A stretch of 64,000 nt of DNA, taken from contig NZ_JAGIYY010000001.1 in assembly GCF_017813335.1 (NCBI RefSeq), forward strand, positions 1,375,158 to 1,439,157. Reading direction: 5' to 3'. Numbering within the stretch: position 1 is the first letter of the stretch; every line of letters begins with the position of its first letter. A program made the translations under genes and the position numbers. Under the pieces are notes generated by a model, which worked only from the letters and a program-made list of their open reading frames with translations, did no database searches and was not told the DNA's origin. This document shows, piece by piece, positions 1 through 7,776 of the stretch. The stretch comes from Tianweitania sediminis. Its GTDB lineage: Bacteria > Pseudomonadota > Alphaproteobacteria > Rhizobiales > Rhizobiaceae.

Positions 1-463
1 GCTCGTCAGCTGTATGATCCATTGCCACCCGCTTCAGAAGGTGCATGGCGTGTTCACGCACGCGCTTCCAGTCGTTGCGGGCCGACGGTAGGCCTAGGAA
101 GGAACTGAATAGACCCGCCTTGCGCTCAAGAAAACAGCCGGTCATCACCTGTTCCAACACGGACATGCCGCTGAAAAGGCGAACGTTCTGGTAGGTGCGG
201 GTTATTCCGAGCCCGGCGATCTGCTGCGGCTTCATCTTCTCCAGGTGGCGACCGGCAAAGTGGATCTGACCCTCATCGGGGTGGAGCAAGCCTGTGATCA
301 GATTTATCAGCGTGGTCTTGCCTGCGCCATTGGGGCCGATCAGGCCGTGCACGCTGCCTTGGCGCACATGCGCAGTCAGCCCACCAACGGCCGCCACGCC
401 GCCAAAGCGCTTAACCACGCTGTTTACTTCTAGCAGAAGGGGTTGGGAAGCGACCTCAAGCAT
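1..463 (-). CDS. livG: Branched-chain-type ABC transporter ATP-binding protein LivG, partial (C-terminus beyond window)
   Basis: ATPase subunit expected to power import through the LivH/LivM channel just upstream. The visible N-terminal 154 residues carry Walker A GPNGAGKTT at about residues 43-51 and a Q-loop region TRTYQNVRLF typical of LivG. The signature motif and Walker B lie outside the window. The start overlaps the livM stop by 8 nt (ATGCTTGA), which indicates translational coupling in one minus-strand operon: binding protein, livH, livM, livG. The substrate cannot be read from the ATPase. Confidence 0.92.
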   Translation of the reverse strand, partial: MLEVASQPLLLEVNSVVKRFGGVAAVGGLTAHVRQGSVHGLIGPNGAGKTTLINLITGLLHPDEGQIHFAGRHLEKMKPQQIAGLGITRTYQNVRLFSGMSVLEQVMTGCFLERKAGLFSSFLGLPSARNDWKRVREHAMHLLKRVAMDHTADE

Positions 464-1355
464 GGGTCTTCTCCGCTTCATGCTCGATGTCACGACGGCG
501 CTTGGCCGCGCGGCGCAACCCGATGGCTCGTGGGTCGATCAGCCCGCGAGGCAGGAAAACCATAATGAGGATCAGCACGACGCCTTTGGCGACATCCTCG
601 ACGGCGGGCACCACGGCCTGCATGGCGGCTGGTAACGCTGTGAAGATCAGTGCGCCCACGATCGGCCCAAACCAGTGGAAGGAGCCGCCGAGCACCGTCG
701 ATGCGATCATGGTGAAGGCGATGCCGATGAAGTAAGTGTCGGGGGAGATGAACTGCAGCGTAAAAGCCAGGGCTGCGCCACCCAATCCGCCTACGGCGCC
801 GCTGATTAGAAAAGCCGTGAACTGGATACGGTAAGGGCTGATACCCATGGTTGAGGCGACGGCAGCATCTTCACGAACGGCCCGCGAAGCCAAGCCGTAC
901 CAGCTGTTGTGAAGGCGGTAGAAAACCAGGGTGGTGACGGTGAGCAGCACAAACAGTTCGAATTGGGAGATCGTGACCGGAACAACGAGGCCGTTGACGC
1001 CACCGGTCAAGCCCGGCGTGTTGAGGGCGGTTACACGGGTGATAAGCACCAGGGCGAGGCTCGCGAGCGCCATCCAGTGGGATTCAAGACGCAAGAACAG
1101 CGAGGCGACAACAGCCGCCCCCAACCCGCCGCCGATCCCGGCGATGAGAAAGGCAAGGTAAACATGCAGCCCGAATTGACCAACCATCTGGGCGGCCAGG
1201 AAGCCACCAATTGCAGCGAAAGTGACGGTGGTGAAGCTCAGTACTCCGGTTGACAGAACCGCATAGGTTGAGAGCGCAAAAAAGGCGTTAGCCATCGCAA
1301 AGGTGACAGTGCTGCCATAGGCGGCCCAGAAGTCGAAAAGGGCTTCCATGTTCAA
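456..1355 (-). CDS. livM: Branched-chain-type ABC transporter permease LivM
   Basis: Inner-membrane permease of 299 residues, the normal length for LivM. The chain is almost wholly hydrophobic. It has the conserved family core around GISPYRIQFTAFLISGAVGG and the C-terminal FLPRGLID motif. It overlaps livH by 4 nt upstream and livG by 8 nt downstream, so the three are translated together. It forms the channel with LivH. Confidence 0.93.
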   Translation of the reverse strand: MNMEALFDFWAAYGSTVTFAMANAFFALSTYAVLSTGVLSFTTVTFAAIGGFLAAQMVGQFGLHVYLAFLIAGIGGGLGAAVVASLFLRLESHWMALASLALVLITRVTALNTPGLTGGVNGLVVPVTISQFELFVLLTVTTLVFYRLHNSWYGLASRAVREDAAVASTMGISPYRIQFTAFLISGAVGGLGGAALAFTLQFISPDTYFIGIAFTMIASTVLGGSFHWFGPIVGALIFTALPAAMQAVVPAVEDVAKGVVLILIMVFLPRGLIDPRAIGLRRAAKRRRDIEHEAEKTHA

Positions 1356-2239
1356 GCTCTCGAAAAGTTGGCGCTGCCGAACAGCCCGCGTGGGCGGATG
1401 ATCAGGAATGCGAGCAGCAGAGTGTAGGTCACGCCGTCCCGGAATGCAGTGGAGATGTACTGCGCCACGAACACCTCAATGATGCCGAGCATGATGCCCG
1501 CGACCGCTGTTCCCCGCACATCGTTGAAACCGCCAACAACTACGGCCGCAAAGCCCTTCAGCATCAGCCCTTCACCAAGCGTGTAGGAGACGTTTGAAGT
1601 CGCGATGCCACCGAGCACACCCGCGAGACCTGACGTCGCGCCCGCCATGAAGGCGGTCAGAAGGATGATGACGCGTGAGTTGACGCCGGAAATGGCTGCC
1701 GCGACATCGTTCCACCCCACCGCGCGCATGGCTGCTCCAATCCTCGCGCGCTGGATCAGGAGATGTATCGCAATCGTGCAGATTATCAGCGACAGGATGA
1801 TGATGATCTGCATCTGCGGGACGCGCAGGGGCCCAATCTGGACCATGGCATTCGGGTAGCTGCTTGCGGGGAAGGCGAGGCTCTGGTGACCGGTCGCACT
1901 TCCCGCCAAGCTGTCGAGGATAATCCAGAAGCCGATGCTGGTGATCAAGGCGCCCAGCATGCCCATGCGCCTTGACCGCAACGGCTGGAAGCCGATCTGG
2001 TCGACGAGGATGGCGAGAATGCCACCCCCGAAGACACCGCAAAGAACAGCGACAGGAAAAGGAACCCCATACCACTGGAACACATAATAGCCGACAATGG
2101 CTGCCCAGCTGGCATAGGCTCCGTGTGCAGCGTTCAGGATGCCGAGCGTCGAAAACACCAGGCCAAAGCCAATGCCAAAAAGGGCATAAAGCGAACCAAG
2201 AGCCCAGCCGTTGATCAGCTGCTCGACAAAAAGCTGCAT
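1352..2239 (-). CDS. livH: Branched-chain-type ABC transporter permease LivH
   Basis: Inner-membrane permease of 295 residues. Family landmarks are LYALFGIGFGLVFSTLGILN near the start, a conserved GGFNDVRGTAVAGI segment, and a C-terminal IIRPRGLFG motif. I chose the start at 2239 (MQLFVEQLINGW) because it gives the usual LivH N-terminus and lies 2 nt beyond the stop of the binding-protein gene. An ATG 18 nt upstream, inside that gene, is possible. Confidence 0.92.
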   Translation of the reverse strand: MQLFVEQLINGWALGSLYALFGIGFGLVFSTLGILNAAHGAYASWAAIVGYYVFQWYGVPFPVAVLCGVFGGGILAILVDQIGFQPLRSRRMGMLGALITSIGFWIILDSLAGSATGHQSLAFPASSYPNAMVQIGPLRVPQMQIIIILSLIICTIAIHLLIQRARIGAAMRAVGWNDVAAAISGVNSRVIILLTAFMAGATSGLAGVLGGIATSNVSYTLGEGLMLKGFAAVVVGGFNDVRGTAVAGIMLGIIEVFVAQYISTAFRDGVTYTLLLAFLIIRPRGLFGSANFSRA

Positions 2240-2241
2240 GC

Positions 2242-3399
2242 TTAGTTGCCTTCCCAAGTCGTAATCTTGCCGTCCTTGGTCCAGGCGGCAATCAGCGCCT
2301 TGTCGACATCGGCCTGACCTTCCTTCATCGGCAGACCGCCATATACGTTTGGCGTGATTTCGGCGATCGAAGCCATGGCATTGGCGAGAGCTTCACGGGT
2401 CGGCTCGCCGTCAAGTGACTTCAGGCCTTGGGCAATGTAGCGCATCGCAGTATAGCCTTGAGCGGCGTAGGTGTCTGGCGACCCGTTGAACTTCGCTTCG
2501 TAGGCTTCTGCGAACGCTTTTGCTTCCGGGGACGTGGAGATCTCTGCTGCGAAGCTGGTCGGGAAGGGAATACCAGCCAAGGGCTCGCCGATGCGCTCAA
2601 ATACTGGAGCAGGCGAGATAACGTCGGATGCACTGATGTGCCCCTCGTAACCACGTGCACGAAGTGCGGCGATGATGCCGGCCGCTGGTGTCTGCGTAGT
2701 CCAAACCATGATCAAGTCTGGGTTTGTGGCGATCGCCTGTGTAGCCGGCGCGGTAAAGTCGGTGTCTGCCGAAAGGATGCTGACAACTCCGCCGGTCTTG
2801 ATGCCAGCTTCTTCCATGACCTCCTGTGCGGCCTTGAAGCGGCCCTGAAAGCCGTCATTGTCGGCATTCACGAAGTAGGTGACCGTCTTCGGCGCCAGCT
2901 TTTCCGCCAGCATCTTGGTCATCTTCACTTCTTGCGGCCCAGGCAGAACGACGATGGAGGTGACGTAAGGCAGTTCCGGCAAGCCCGGGCGGGTGGCGCC
3001 GTAAAGCACAAGTGGCATTTTCTGGGCGATGGCTACGGGCTTTACCGCGCCGGCGACCGGCGAAAGGATGCAGCAACTGACCGCCAGCACATCACGGTCG
3101 GCGATGAACTGTGTGAGCGCCTGAACCGAACGCGCGGCATCCGAGCCGCTTTCCTTTTCAACCAGCTCGAGCTCGACACCCTTACCCGCAGACTCTTCGG
3201 CGTTGATCTGTTCGATTGCGAGCTGTGCGCCATGGAGATACGAATTGCCGGCCGCGGCAAGAGGGCCGGTCGCTTCCGAGATAAAGCCGATCTTGTATTC
3301 GCCGGCGTCTGGCTCGGCGAAGGCCGCATTGGGCGCCATCGCCCCGCTGAGCGCCAGGATCGAGGCGGCAAACCTCAAGCTGAATTTGCGAATTCTCAT
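2242..3399 (-). CDS. Periplasmic substrate-binding protein of liv-type ABC transporter
   Basis: Periplasmic receptor of 385 residues, delivering substrate to LivHMG. A signal peptide is evident (MRIRKFSLRF basic start, hydrophobic core, AFA-E cleavage near residue 28), followed by the Leu/Ile/Val-binding fold beginning YKIGFISEATGPLA. The start at 3399 is fixed by the signal peptide and by a GGGAGGAG ribosome-binding site. The frame stays open further upstream, but that part is not like the family. It is first in the operon, with a 320-bp promoter region. Liv-family receptors bind amino acids, amides, urea or aromatic acids, so the substrate is undetermined. Confidence 0.9.
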   Translation of the reverse strand: MRIRKFSLRFAASILALSGAMAPNAAFAEPDAGEYKIGFISEATGPLAAAGNSYLHGAQLAIEQINAEESAGKGVELELVEKESGSDAARSVQALTQFIADRDVLAVSCCILSPVAGAVKPVAIAQKMPLVLYGATRPGLPELPYVTSIVVLPGPQEVKMTKMLAEKLAPKTVTYFVNADNDGFQGRFKAAQEVMEEAGIKTGGVVSILSADTDFTAPATQAIATNPDLIMVWTTQTPAAGIIAALRARGYEGHISASDVISPAPVFERIGEPLAGIPFPTSFAAEISTSPEAKAFAEAYEAKFNGSPDTYAAQGYTAMRYIAQGLKSLDGEPTREALANAMASIAEITPNVYGGLPMKEGQADVDKALIAAWTKDGKITTWEGN

Positions 3400-3720
3400 G
3401 GAAACTCCTCCCGTTTTACCCGGCGCGGCCTGCGAGCCACCCGGCATGCGACCCGGACCCGTTCCGCGAACGGTGCCCGTATCATTCTCGATCGAACAAG
3501 CGCCGTCTTTCACGGGCGGAAATTCCGCGCGCGGCACTCTTCCGACATTGTTCTGGAATGAAGCCGCCACAGCGGCGAATAGGGACCGTGGCTGCAGCCA
3601 ATTCTGGCTACTTTGGCTTCGTTCCTCCCTTAATCCTCACGACGAAGTAAAGTCGAATCCCACAGGGCTGTCAATGAACAATACGCGTGTCACTGCATGA
3701 CATGATGCTGGGCCGGGCGG
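3400..3720. promoter_or_regulatory. Intergenic region between liv binding-protein gene and iclR gene
   Basis: This 320-bp stretch holds no convincing gene. It must contain the promoter of the minus-strand liv operon. It also carries the inverted repeat at 3688-3702 described separately. A minus-strand reading frame extends through part of it from the binding-protein gene but looks noncoding. Confidence 0.5.
3688..3702. promoter_or_regulatory. Candidate IclR-type operator (TGTCA-N5-TGACA)
   Basis: The sequence TGTCACTGCATGACA has perfect 5-bp arms with a 5-bp spacer. The same arms and spacing recur at 4600-4614, on the other side of the iclR gene. The site lies about 290 bp upstream of the liv binding-protein start. 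That the IclR regulator binds here is inference. Confidence 0.45.
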
Positions 3721-4566
3721 TCAGTGGCCGGCGCGTAGACGGCGCTCCAGTTCGCCGGCCGCCCTTTGCATCCGCTCAAGGTGAACGGGCTTGCCACGGT
3801 TAACCAGTTGCGGGGTCAGGCCGGCAATGGACAGCGCGCAGACGATCTCGCCGGCCGTGTCGCGCACTGGAACGGCAATCGCGGAGAGGCCCAAAGCCAC
3901 GTCATCCACGGCCAGTTCCCAACCGCGCTTGCGTATCCTCATCAGTTCCGCGCGCAGCTTTTCCGGCTCGACGATGCTCTTAGACGTCAGCGCCGCCATC
4001 GGGCGCTTAAGCACCTCATCAATCTCGTTGTCAGGGCGAAAGGCTAGCAGCAGCTTTGGCGCGCCGCCGCAGTTGAACTGAAGGACGCCGCCCACCGCCC
4101 ACCAGTGAACCTCGATGCCACGCATGTCGTGGATGCGTTCCAAGCAGACCGCGTCGTTGTTGTCGTAAACCGACAGGAAGGCGGTGATGTGCAGTTCGGC
4201 CGCCAGCTCGTTCAGGATCGGCAGGGCCAACGCGCGCAGGTCAAAATCGCCGGTCACGTCGGCTGCCAGTTCGCGGATCGCAAAGCCGAGGCGATATTGC
4301 TGAGTCTGCGCATCCTGCATAATAAAGCCGTTGTCCATCAGCGTCAGCAGCAGGCGACGCGTGGTGCCCTTGTCGAGGCCAGTCGCGACAGTCACCTCCG
4401 CCAACGTTTGGCCGCTCTTGCCGGCAAAGGATTTCAACACGCGCAACGCGCGCGACACCGCCCTGACATTGTGCGTGGCCGCGCCTTTGTCTTCCACCTG
4501 ACTAATCTTGCTCACCGGCTCTCCGCGTTTCAATGTTCGACCTCCTGCCGCCTGAGCCATGCCCAA
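3721..4566 (-). CDS. IclR-family transcriptional regulator
   Basis: DNA-binding repressor or activator of 281 residues. An N-terminal winged HTH spans roughly residues 38-100 (LAEVTVATGLDKGTTRRLLL, then DNGFI). A C-terminal effector domain includes CLERIHDMRGIEVHWW and the FNCGGAPKLLLAF segment common in IclR proteins. It sits between the liv operon it probably controls and a divergent FAD-linked oxidase. Candidate operators flank it on both sides. The ligand is unknown; IclR proteins next to catabolic genes usually sense the substrate or an intermediate. Confidence 0.92.
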   Translation of the reverse strand: MGMAQAAGGRTLKRGEPVSKISQVEDKGAATHNVRAVSRALRVLKSFAGKSGQTLAEVTVATGLDKGTTRRLLLTLMDNGFIMQDAQTQQYRLGFAIRELAADVTGDFDLRALALPILNELAAELHITAFLSVYDNNDAVCLERIHDMRGIEVHWWAVGGVLQFNCGGAPKLLLAFRPDNEIDEVLKRPMAALTSKSIVEPEKLRAELMRIRKRGWELAVDDVALGLSAIAVPVRDTAGEIVCALSIAGLTPQLVNRGKPVHLERMQRAAGELERRLRAGH

Positions 4567-4599
4567 TCTCCACTCCCGGTTACAAGCCCAGAGATACTA

Positions 4600-4614
4600 T
4601 GTCATACTGTGACA
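4600..4614. promoter_or_regulatory. Candidate IclR-type operator (TGTCA-N5-TGACA)
   Basis: TGTCATACTGTGACA matches the arms and spacing of the site at 3688-3702. It lies 34 bp upstream of the iclR start, where autoregulation would be expected, and in the divergent promoter of the FAD-linked oxidase. Confidence 0.5.
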
Positions 4615-4650
4615 TGTAAATCGCGGTTTGACACAGTTCACTAACAGTGC

Positions 4651-4698
4651 TTCGTTGGAAAAGTTTTCGAGAAATTCGTTGGAAACGTTGTCGAGAAA
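4651..4698. repeat. Tandem 24-bp direct repeat in the iclR/oxidase divergent promoter
   Basis: Two head-to-tail 24-bp units (4651-4674 and 4675-4698) differ at only two positions. Each begins TTCGTTGGAAA and ends TCGAGAAA. The core TGGAAAAGTTTTCGA resembles the E. coli IclR box (TGGAAATNATTTCCA). The array ends 50 bp before the oxidase start, so it is a likely regulator array. Confidence 0.55.
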
Positions 4699-4748
4699 GA
4701 AGCGACCGGAATTTTCGGGCGTGATCTGAACGCTCACAGGGGGGCAGG

Positions 4749-6356
4749 ATGTCAATGACGTCACACGTCCGTGCGGACGATTTTATGGCGGTGGAGAAGC
4801 TTCGTCAGACACTGGGCGAAGAGCGTGTGCTGGCCGACCAGCCAACGCGGGACTTCTATGCCAACGACATCTTCTGGCAGCCGGGCATTCCCCCTCTGGC
4901 GATCGTCATGCCACAATCGGCCGAGGACGTGGTGGCCGCCGTGAAGCTTGCAACGGAGGAGGGGCTTTCCGTAGTCCCGCGTGGCGGCGGCATGTCCTAT
5001 ACCAAAGGATACTTGCCCGATCGCGCCGATTCCGTCGTGATTGATACACGCAAGATCGACGACATCATCGAGCTCAGCGCCGACGATCTTTATGTGACCG
5101 TCGGCGCCGGCTGCACTTGGGACAAGCTGAACGCCGCACTCGAACCGAGCGGACTGCGAACCGGCTACTGGGGGCCGCTTTCCGGCGTCAACGCCACGAT
5201 CGGAGGCGCGTTGTCGCAAAACAGCGCCTTTTTTGGCTCGGCGCTGAACGGCACAGTGGCCGAAACGGTGCTGGGCGTGACAGTTGTTTTGGCCGATGGT
5301 CGCAAGGTCACCACGGGTTCGGGCGGGCGCACGGGTGCCAAGCCATTCTCGCGCTATGGCGGGCCGGATTTCACCGGCATCTTCCTCGGCGACAATGGCG
5401 CCTTCGGCATCAAGGTTTCGGCGACGCTGCGGCTCTGGCCGCGCCCAAAGGAGGTCGGCTACCTGTCCTTCGGCTTCAAGTCGATGCTAGACATGGCGCT
5501 CACCCAAACCGAGATGGCGCGCACGCGATACGTAGCGGAAGGCTTCGGCATCGACCGCAACAAGGCTGGCCATTCTGCGAGCGTCAACCGCATCTCCGAC
5601 GGGCTGAAGACGTTGGCGAACGTGGCGGGCGCCGGCAAGACCATGTTCCAGGGCCTGAAGGATGCCGCAGCTGTTGTGGCTGGCGGCACGTCCTTTCTGA
5701 AGGCGCACAATTTCACGTTGCACATCGTCACCGAGGCGGATTCGCCCGAGGCGCTGGCCGTCAAGATGAAGCGGCTGCGCGAGATCGGCGGCAAGGCAGG
5801 CACAGAGATCGAGAACACGGTGCCCAAGGTTATGCGCTCCAAGCCGTTCTCGCCGGTGCGCGGCATGCTCGGCCTCAACGGCGAGCGCTGGGTGCCGATC
5901 CATGCCGTCTTCCCACTAAGCGCGGCAAAACAGGTGATAGAGGTCAACGACGGCTTCTTCGAAGAGCGCAAAGCCTTCATGGAAGAGCATGGTATTCTTT
6001 ATTCCGTGATGAGCATGACTGTGGGCAACGAGTTCTTCCTGGAGCCCGCCTTCTACTGGGAGGACGAGATCACCCCGCTGCATGCGAAAAGCATAGGTGA
6101 GGAAACGGTGCGCCCCTGGATGAACCGCCCCGCCAACCCGCGATCGCGCAACGCCGTCGCCAAGCTGCGCCGCCGCACGCAGGAGCTCTACGCCAGCCTT
6201 GGCGGCGTCAGCTGGCAGGTCGCACGCGACTACCCGTACGCGGAGCTGCTCGAGCCCGAAACGCTGTCCTTCGCGGAAAGCATCAAGAAGGCTCTCGACC
6301 CTTCCGGCCTGATGAACCCGGCTTCGCTGGGGCTAACTGGCCGGCAGCCCGACTAG
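4749..6356 (+). CDS. FAD-linked oxidase (VAO/PCMH family, GlcD or 4-cresol-dehydrogenase-like)
   Basis: Predicted flavin-dependent dehydrogenase or oxidase of 535 residues. The PCMH-type FAD-binding domain occupies about residues 45-235. It includes the pyrophosphate loop PRGGGMSYTKGY, the segment VNATIGGALSQNSAFFGSAL and TVVLADGRKV. A C-terminal FAD-oxidase domain ends in LDPSGLMNPASLG. The family oxidises 2-hydroxy acids, lactate or p-cresol-like phenols. Divergence from iclR and closeness to a liv transporter suggest that it oxidises the imported compound; the substrate is not determined. ATG at 4749 follows a GGGGGCAGG stretch. Confidence 0.85.
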   Translation: MSMTSHVRADDFMAVEKLRQTLGEERVLADQPTRDFYANDIFWQPGIPPLAIVMPQSAEDVVAAVKLATEEGLSVVPRGGGMSYTKGYLPDRADSVVIDTRKIDDIIELSADDLYVTVGAGCTWDKLNAALEPSGLRTGYWGPLSGVNATIGGALSQNSAFFGSALNGTVAETVLGVTVVLADGRKVTTGSGGRTGAKPFSRYGGPDFTGIFLGDNGAFGIKVSATLRLWPRPKEVGYLSFGFKSMLDMALTQTEMARTRYVAEGFGIDRNKAGHSASVNRISDGLKTLANVAGAGKTMFQGLKDAAAVVAGGTSFLKAHNFTLHIVTEADSPEALAVKMKRLREIGGKAGTEIENTVPKVMRSKPFSPVRGMLGLNGERWVPIHAVFPLSAAKQVIEVNDGFFEERKAFMEEHGILYSVMSMTVGNEFFLEPAFYWEDEITPLHAKSIGEETVRPWMNRPANPRSRNAVAKLRRRTQELYASLGGVSWQVARDYPYAELLEPETLSFAESIKKALDPSGLMNPASLGLTGRQPD

Positions 6357-7104
6357 ACGGCGAGCCTAACCAACAACTTGCCTCACAATCGACCCGCCGG
6401 ATCCGCCGGCAGGCCGGAGGAGCGGGCTGCGGTCGGCGCTGTTCGTTTGATCGCGCGACGCAACCAAGGTCTGAGGCCAGGCACTCACCTTCGATGGCGG
6501 CTGGACGACAACGCCCTACCCAAAGTAGGCCATAAGCTGCTAACCGCTCGCGTCTGCGAAATAGGCTGGGGCAATATTGCTGAACTAATGTTTTCGCCAC
6601 GGCGGCTTTTGGGCGTTGGACATTCGACGGACGATGTCCGCTTCGGGGTCGAAAGAAGAACGCCTGCTTCCGCCCTCTAATCGCTCAACAGCAGACGGTC
6701 CGCTGACGGCCCCGTTTCAGCTGCAGGAAATCGTTTCCCACGGGCGACGGTAAGCGGGCACCAATGACTGAGATTGGATGGCGAACGGACCATCTGCTCA
6801 GGCGGAACGAATCTCACGTTCAAATCATTGGCAACAGTGAACAGCCTCGCGGCCTTCGCCGCGTATGGTCCGCCGGCGGCGCGGGTTGCGACCTCCCGGG
6901 ATGGTCGCGCGGCAGCCCGCGCGTAGAGCGCAAATGTGGTGGTGTTCACAAGAGTCTCTCGCGCGGCTTCGGCAAGCATTGCCGGCCAAACCCGGCGAGA
7001 CGCAGTGCAGACGGGCCCAGTTCGGCTAGCGGCGCTGTCGTCCGCTCCGGCAAGTCATCGTTCAAGCCGCCTGAGGCCCTGAGAGAGTCTCGAAAGGAGA
7101 AGAC
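6357..7104. other. Gene-poor interval with dispersed repeat copy
   Basis: No reading frame here looks like a real protein; short frames of 60-100 codons have no recognisable motif. The interval holds one copy of a dispersed repeat (6707-6785) also found near 17.05 kb. Its far end must contain the promoter of the DUF296 gene. Confidence 0.5.
6707..6785. repeat. Dispersed intergenic repeat, copy A
   Basis: About 79 bp starting CGGCCCCGTTTCAGC and containing GCGACGGTAAGCGGG and TGACTGAGATTGG. It aligns nearly gap-free with 17042-17120. The sharing is between two gene-poor gaps 10 kb apart, so it is probably a small noncoding repeat or a relic of a mobile sequence. Confidence 0.6.
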
Positions 7105-7557
7105 ATGCTGACGCGACCGTTGAATGAACATGGAGGCTTGCGCACCATCCTCGCGGTACTTGAAAAGGGTGACGAGGCGATGGACTGCCTCCGGCGCCTT
7201 GCGGAGGTGGAAAACATCTCGGCCGCGCAGCTGACGGCGCTGGGAGCCTTCCGAACTGCCGAGCTCAGTTTCTTCGAGTGGGACACCAAGGAATACCTTT
7301 CGATCCCTGTCAACGAGCAGGTGGAGGTCGCGACCATGGTCGGCGACATCGCGCTCGACGGTGAGGGCAAGCCGGCCGTCCACGTTCACGCTGTGCTGGG
7401 CAAGAGGGATGGAAGGGCAATCGCGGGCCATCTCGCCCGTGGCGAGGTCCGGCCAACCCTGGAGGTGGTCATCACCGAGACCGAGGCGCACCTCCATCGC
7501 GTGAAGGATGACGAAACGGGACTTCCGTTGATCAAACCGCACCGAGCCGGCCCATGA
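7105..7557 (+). CDS. PPC/DUF296-domain DNA-binding protein homologue
   Basis: Small cytoplasmic protein of 150 residues resembling the PPC (DUF296) fold, a trimeric domain known from plant AT-hook proteins and many bacterial homologues. Supporting features are SAAQLTALGAFRTAELSFFE and the His-rich HVHAVLGKRDGRAIAGHLARG block. The region ends with TLEVVITETEAHLHR. Its bacterial role is not established. A strong site AAAGGAGAAG lies 4-5 nt before ATG 7105. It is followed by a GH15 gene in the same direction. Confidence 0.82.
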   Translation: MLTRPLNEHGGLRTILAVLEKGDEAMDCLRRLAEVENISAAQLTALGAFRTAELSFFEWDTKEYLSIPVNEQVEVATMVGDIALDGEGKPAVHVHAVLGKRDGRAIAGHLARGEVRPTLEVVITETEAHLHRVKDDETGLPLIKPHRAGP

Positions 7558-7776
7558 CAATCGGAAGCCTCCACTGGACGATTGTCAAAGGCAACATACC
7601 AGGTGACAGCCTCCGCAGCGCCCCGGCCTCCGTCTCGGGCGAAACGGATTTCACTCCTGGGGCAGAGGCGGGCGCAGCGATTGTCGTCCCGTGCACGCGG
7701 CTCATTCTACGACACCCTGACGTGGCGGTTCTCTCGTCCGCCGCGTTTAGTTGAAGCTGAGGTCACTCCGGATTTC

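Noticed and set aside
2428..3561. Long plus-strand open frame over the liv binding-protein gene
   Set aside because: It is antisense to a clear signal-peptide-bearing receptor and has no family motifs; GC-rich codon use keeps opposite frames open.
6378..6979. Short frames in the 6.4-7.1 kb gap
   Set aside because: No domains; the sequence here is partly a repeat shared with 17.05 kb.
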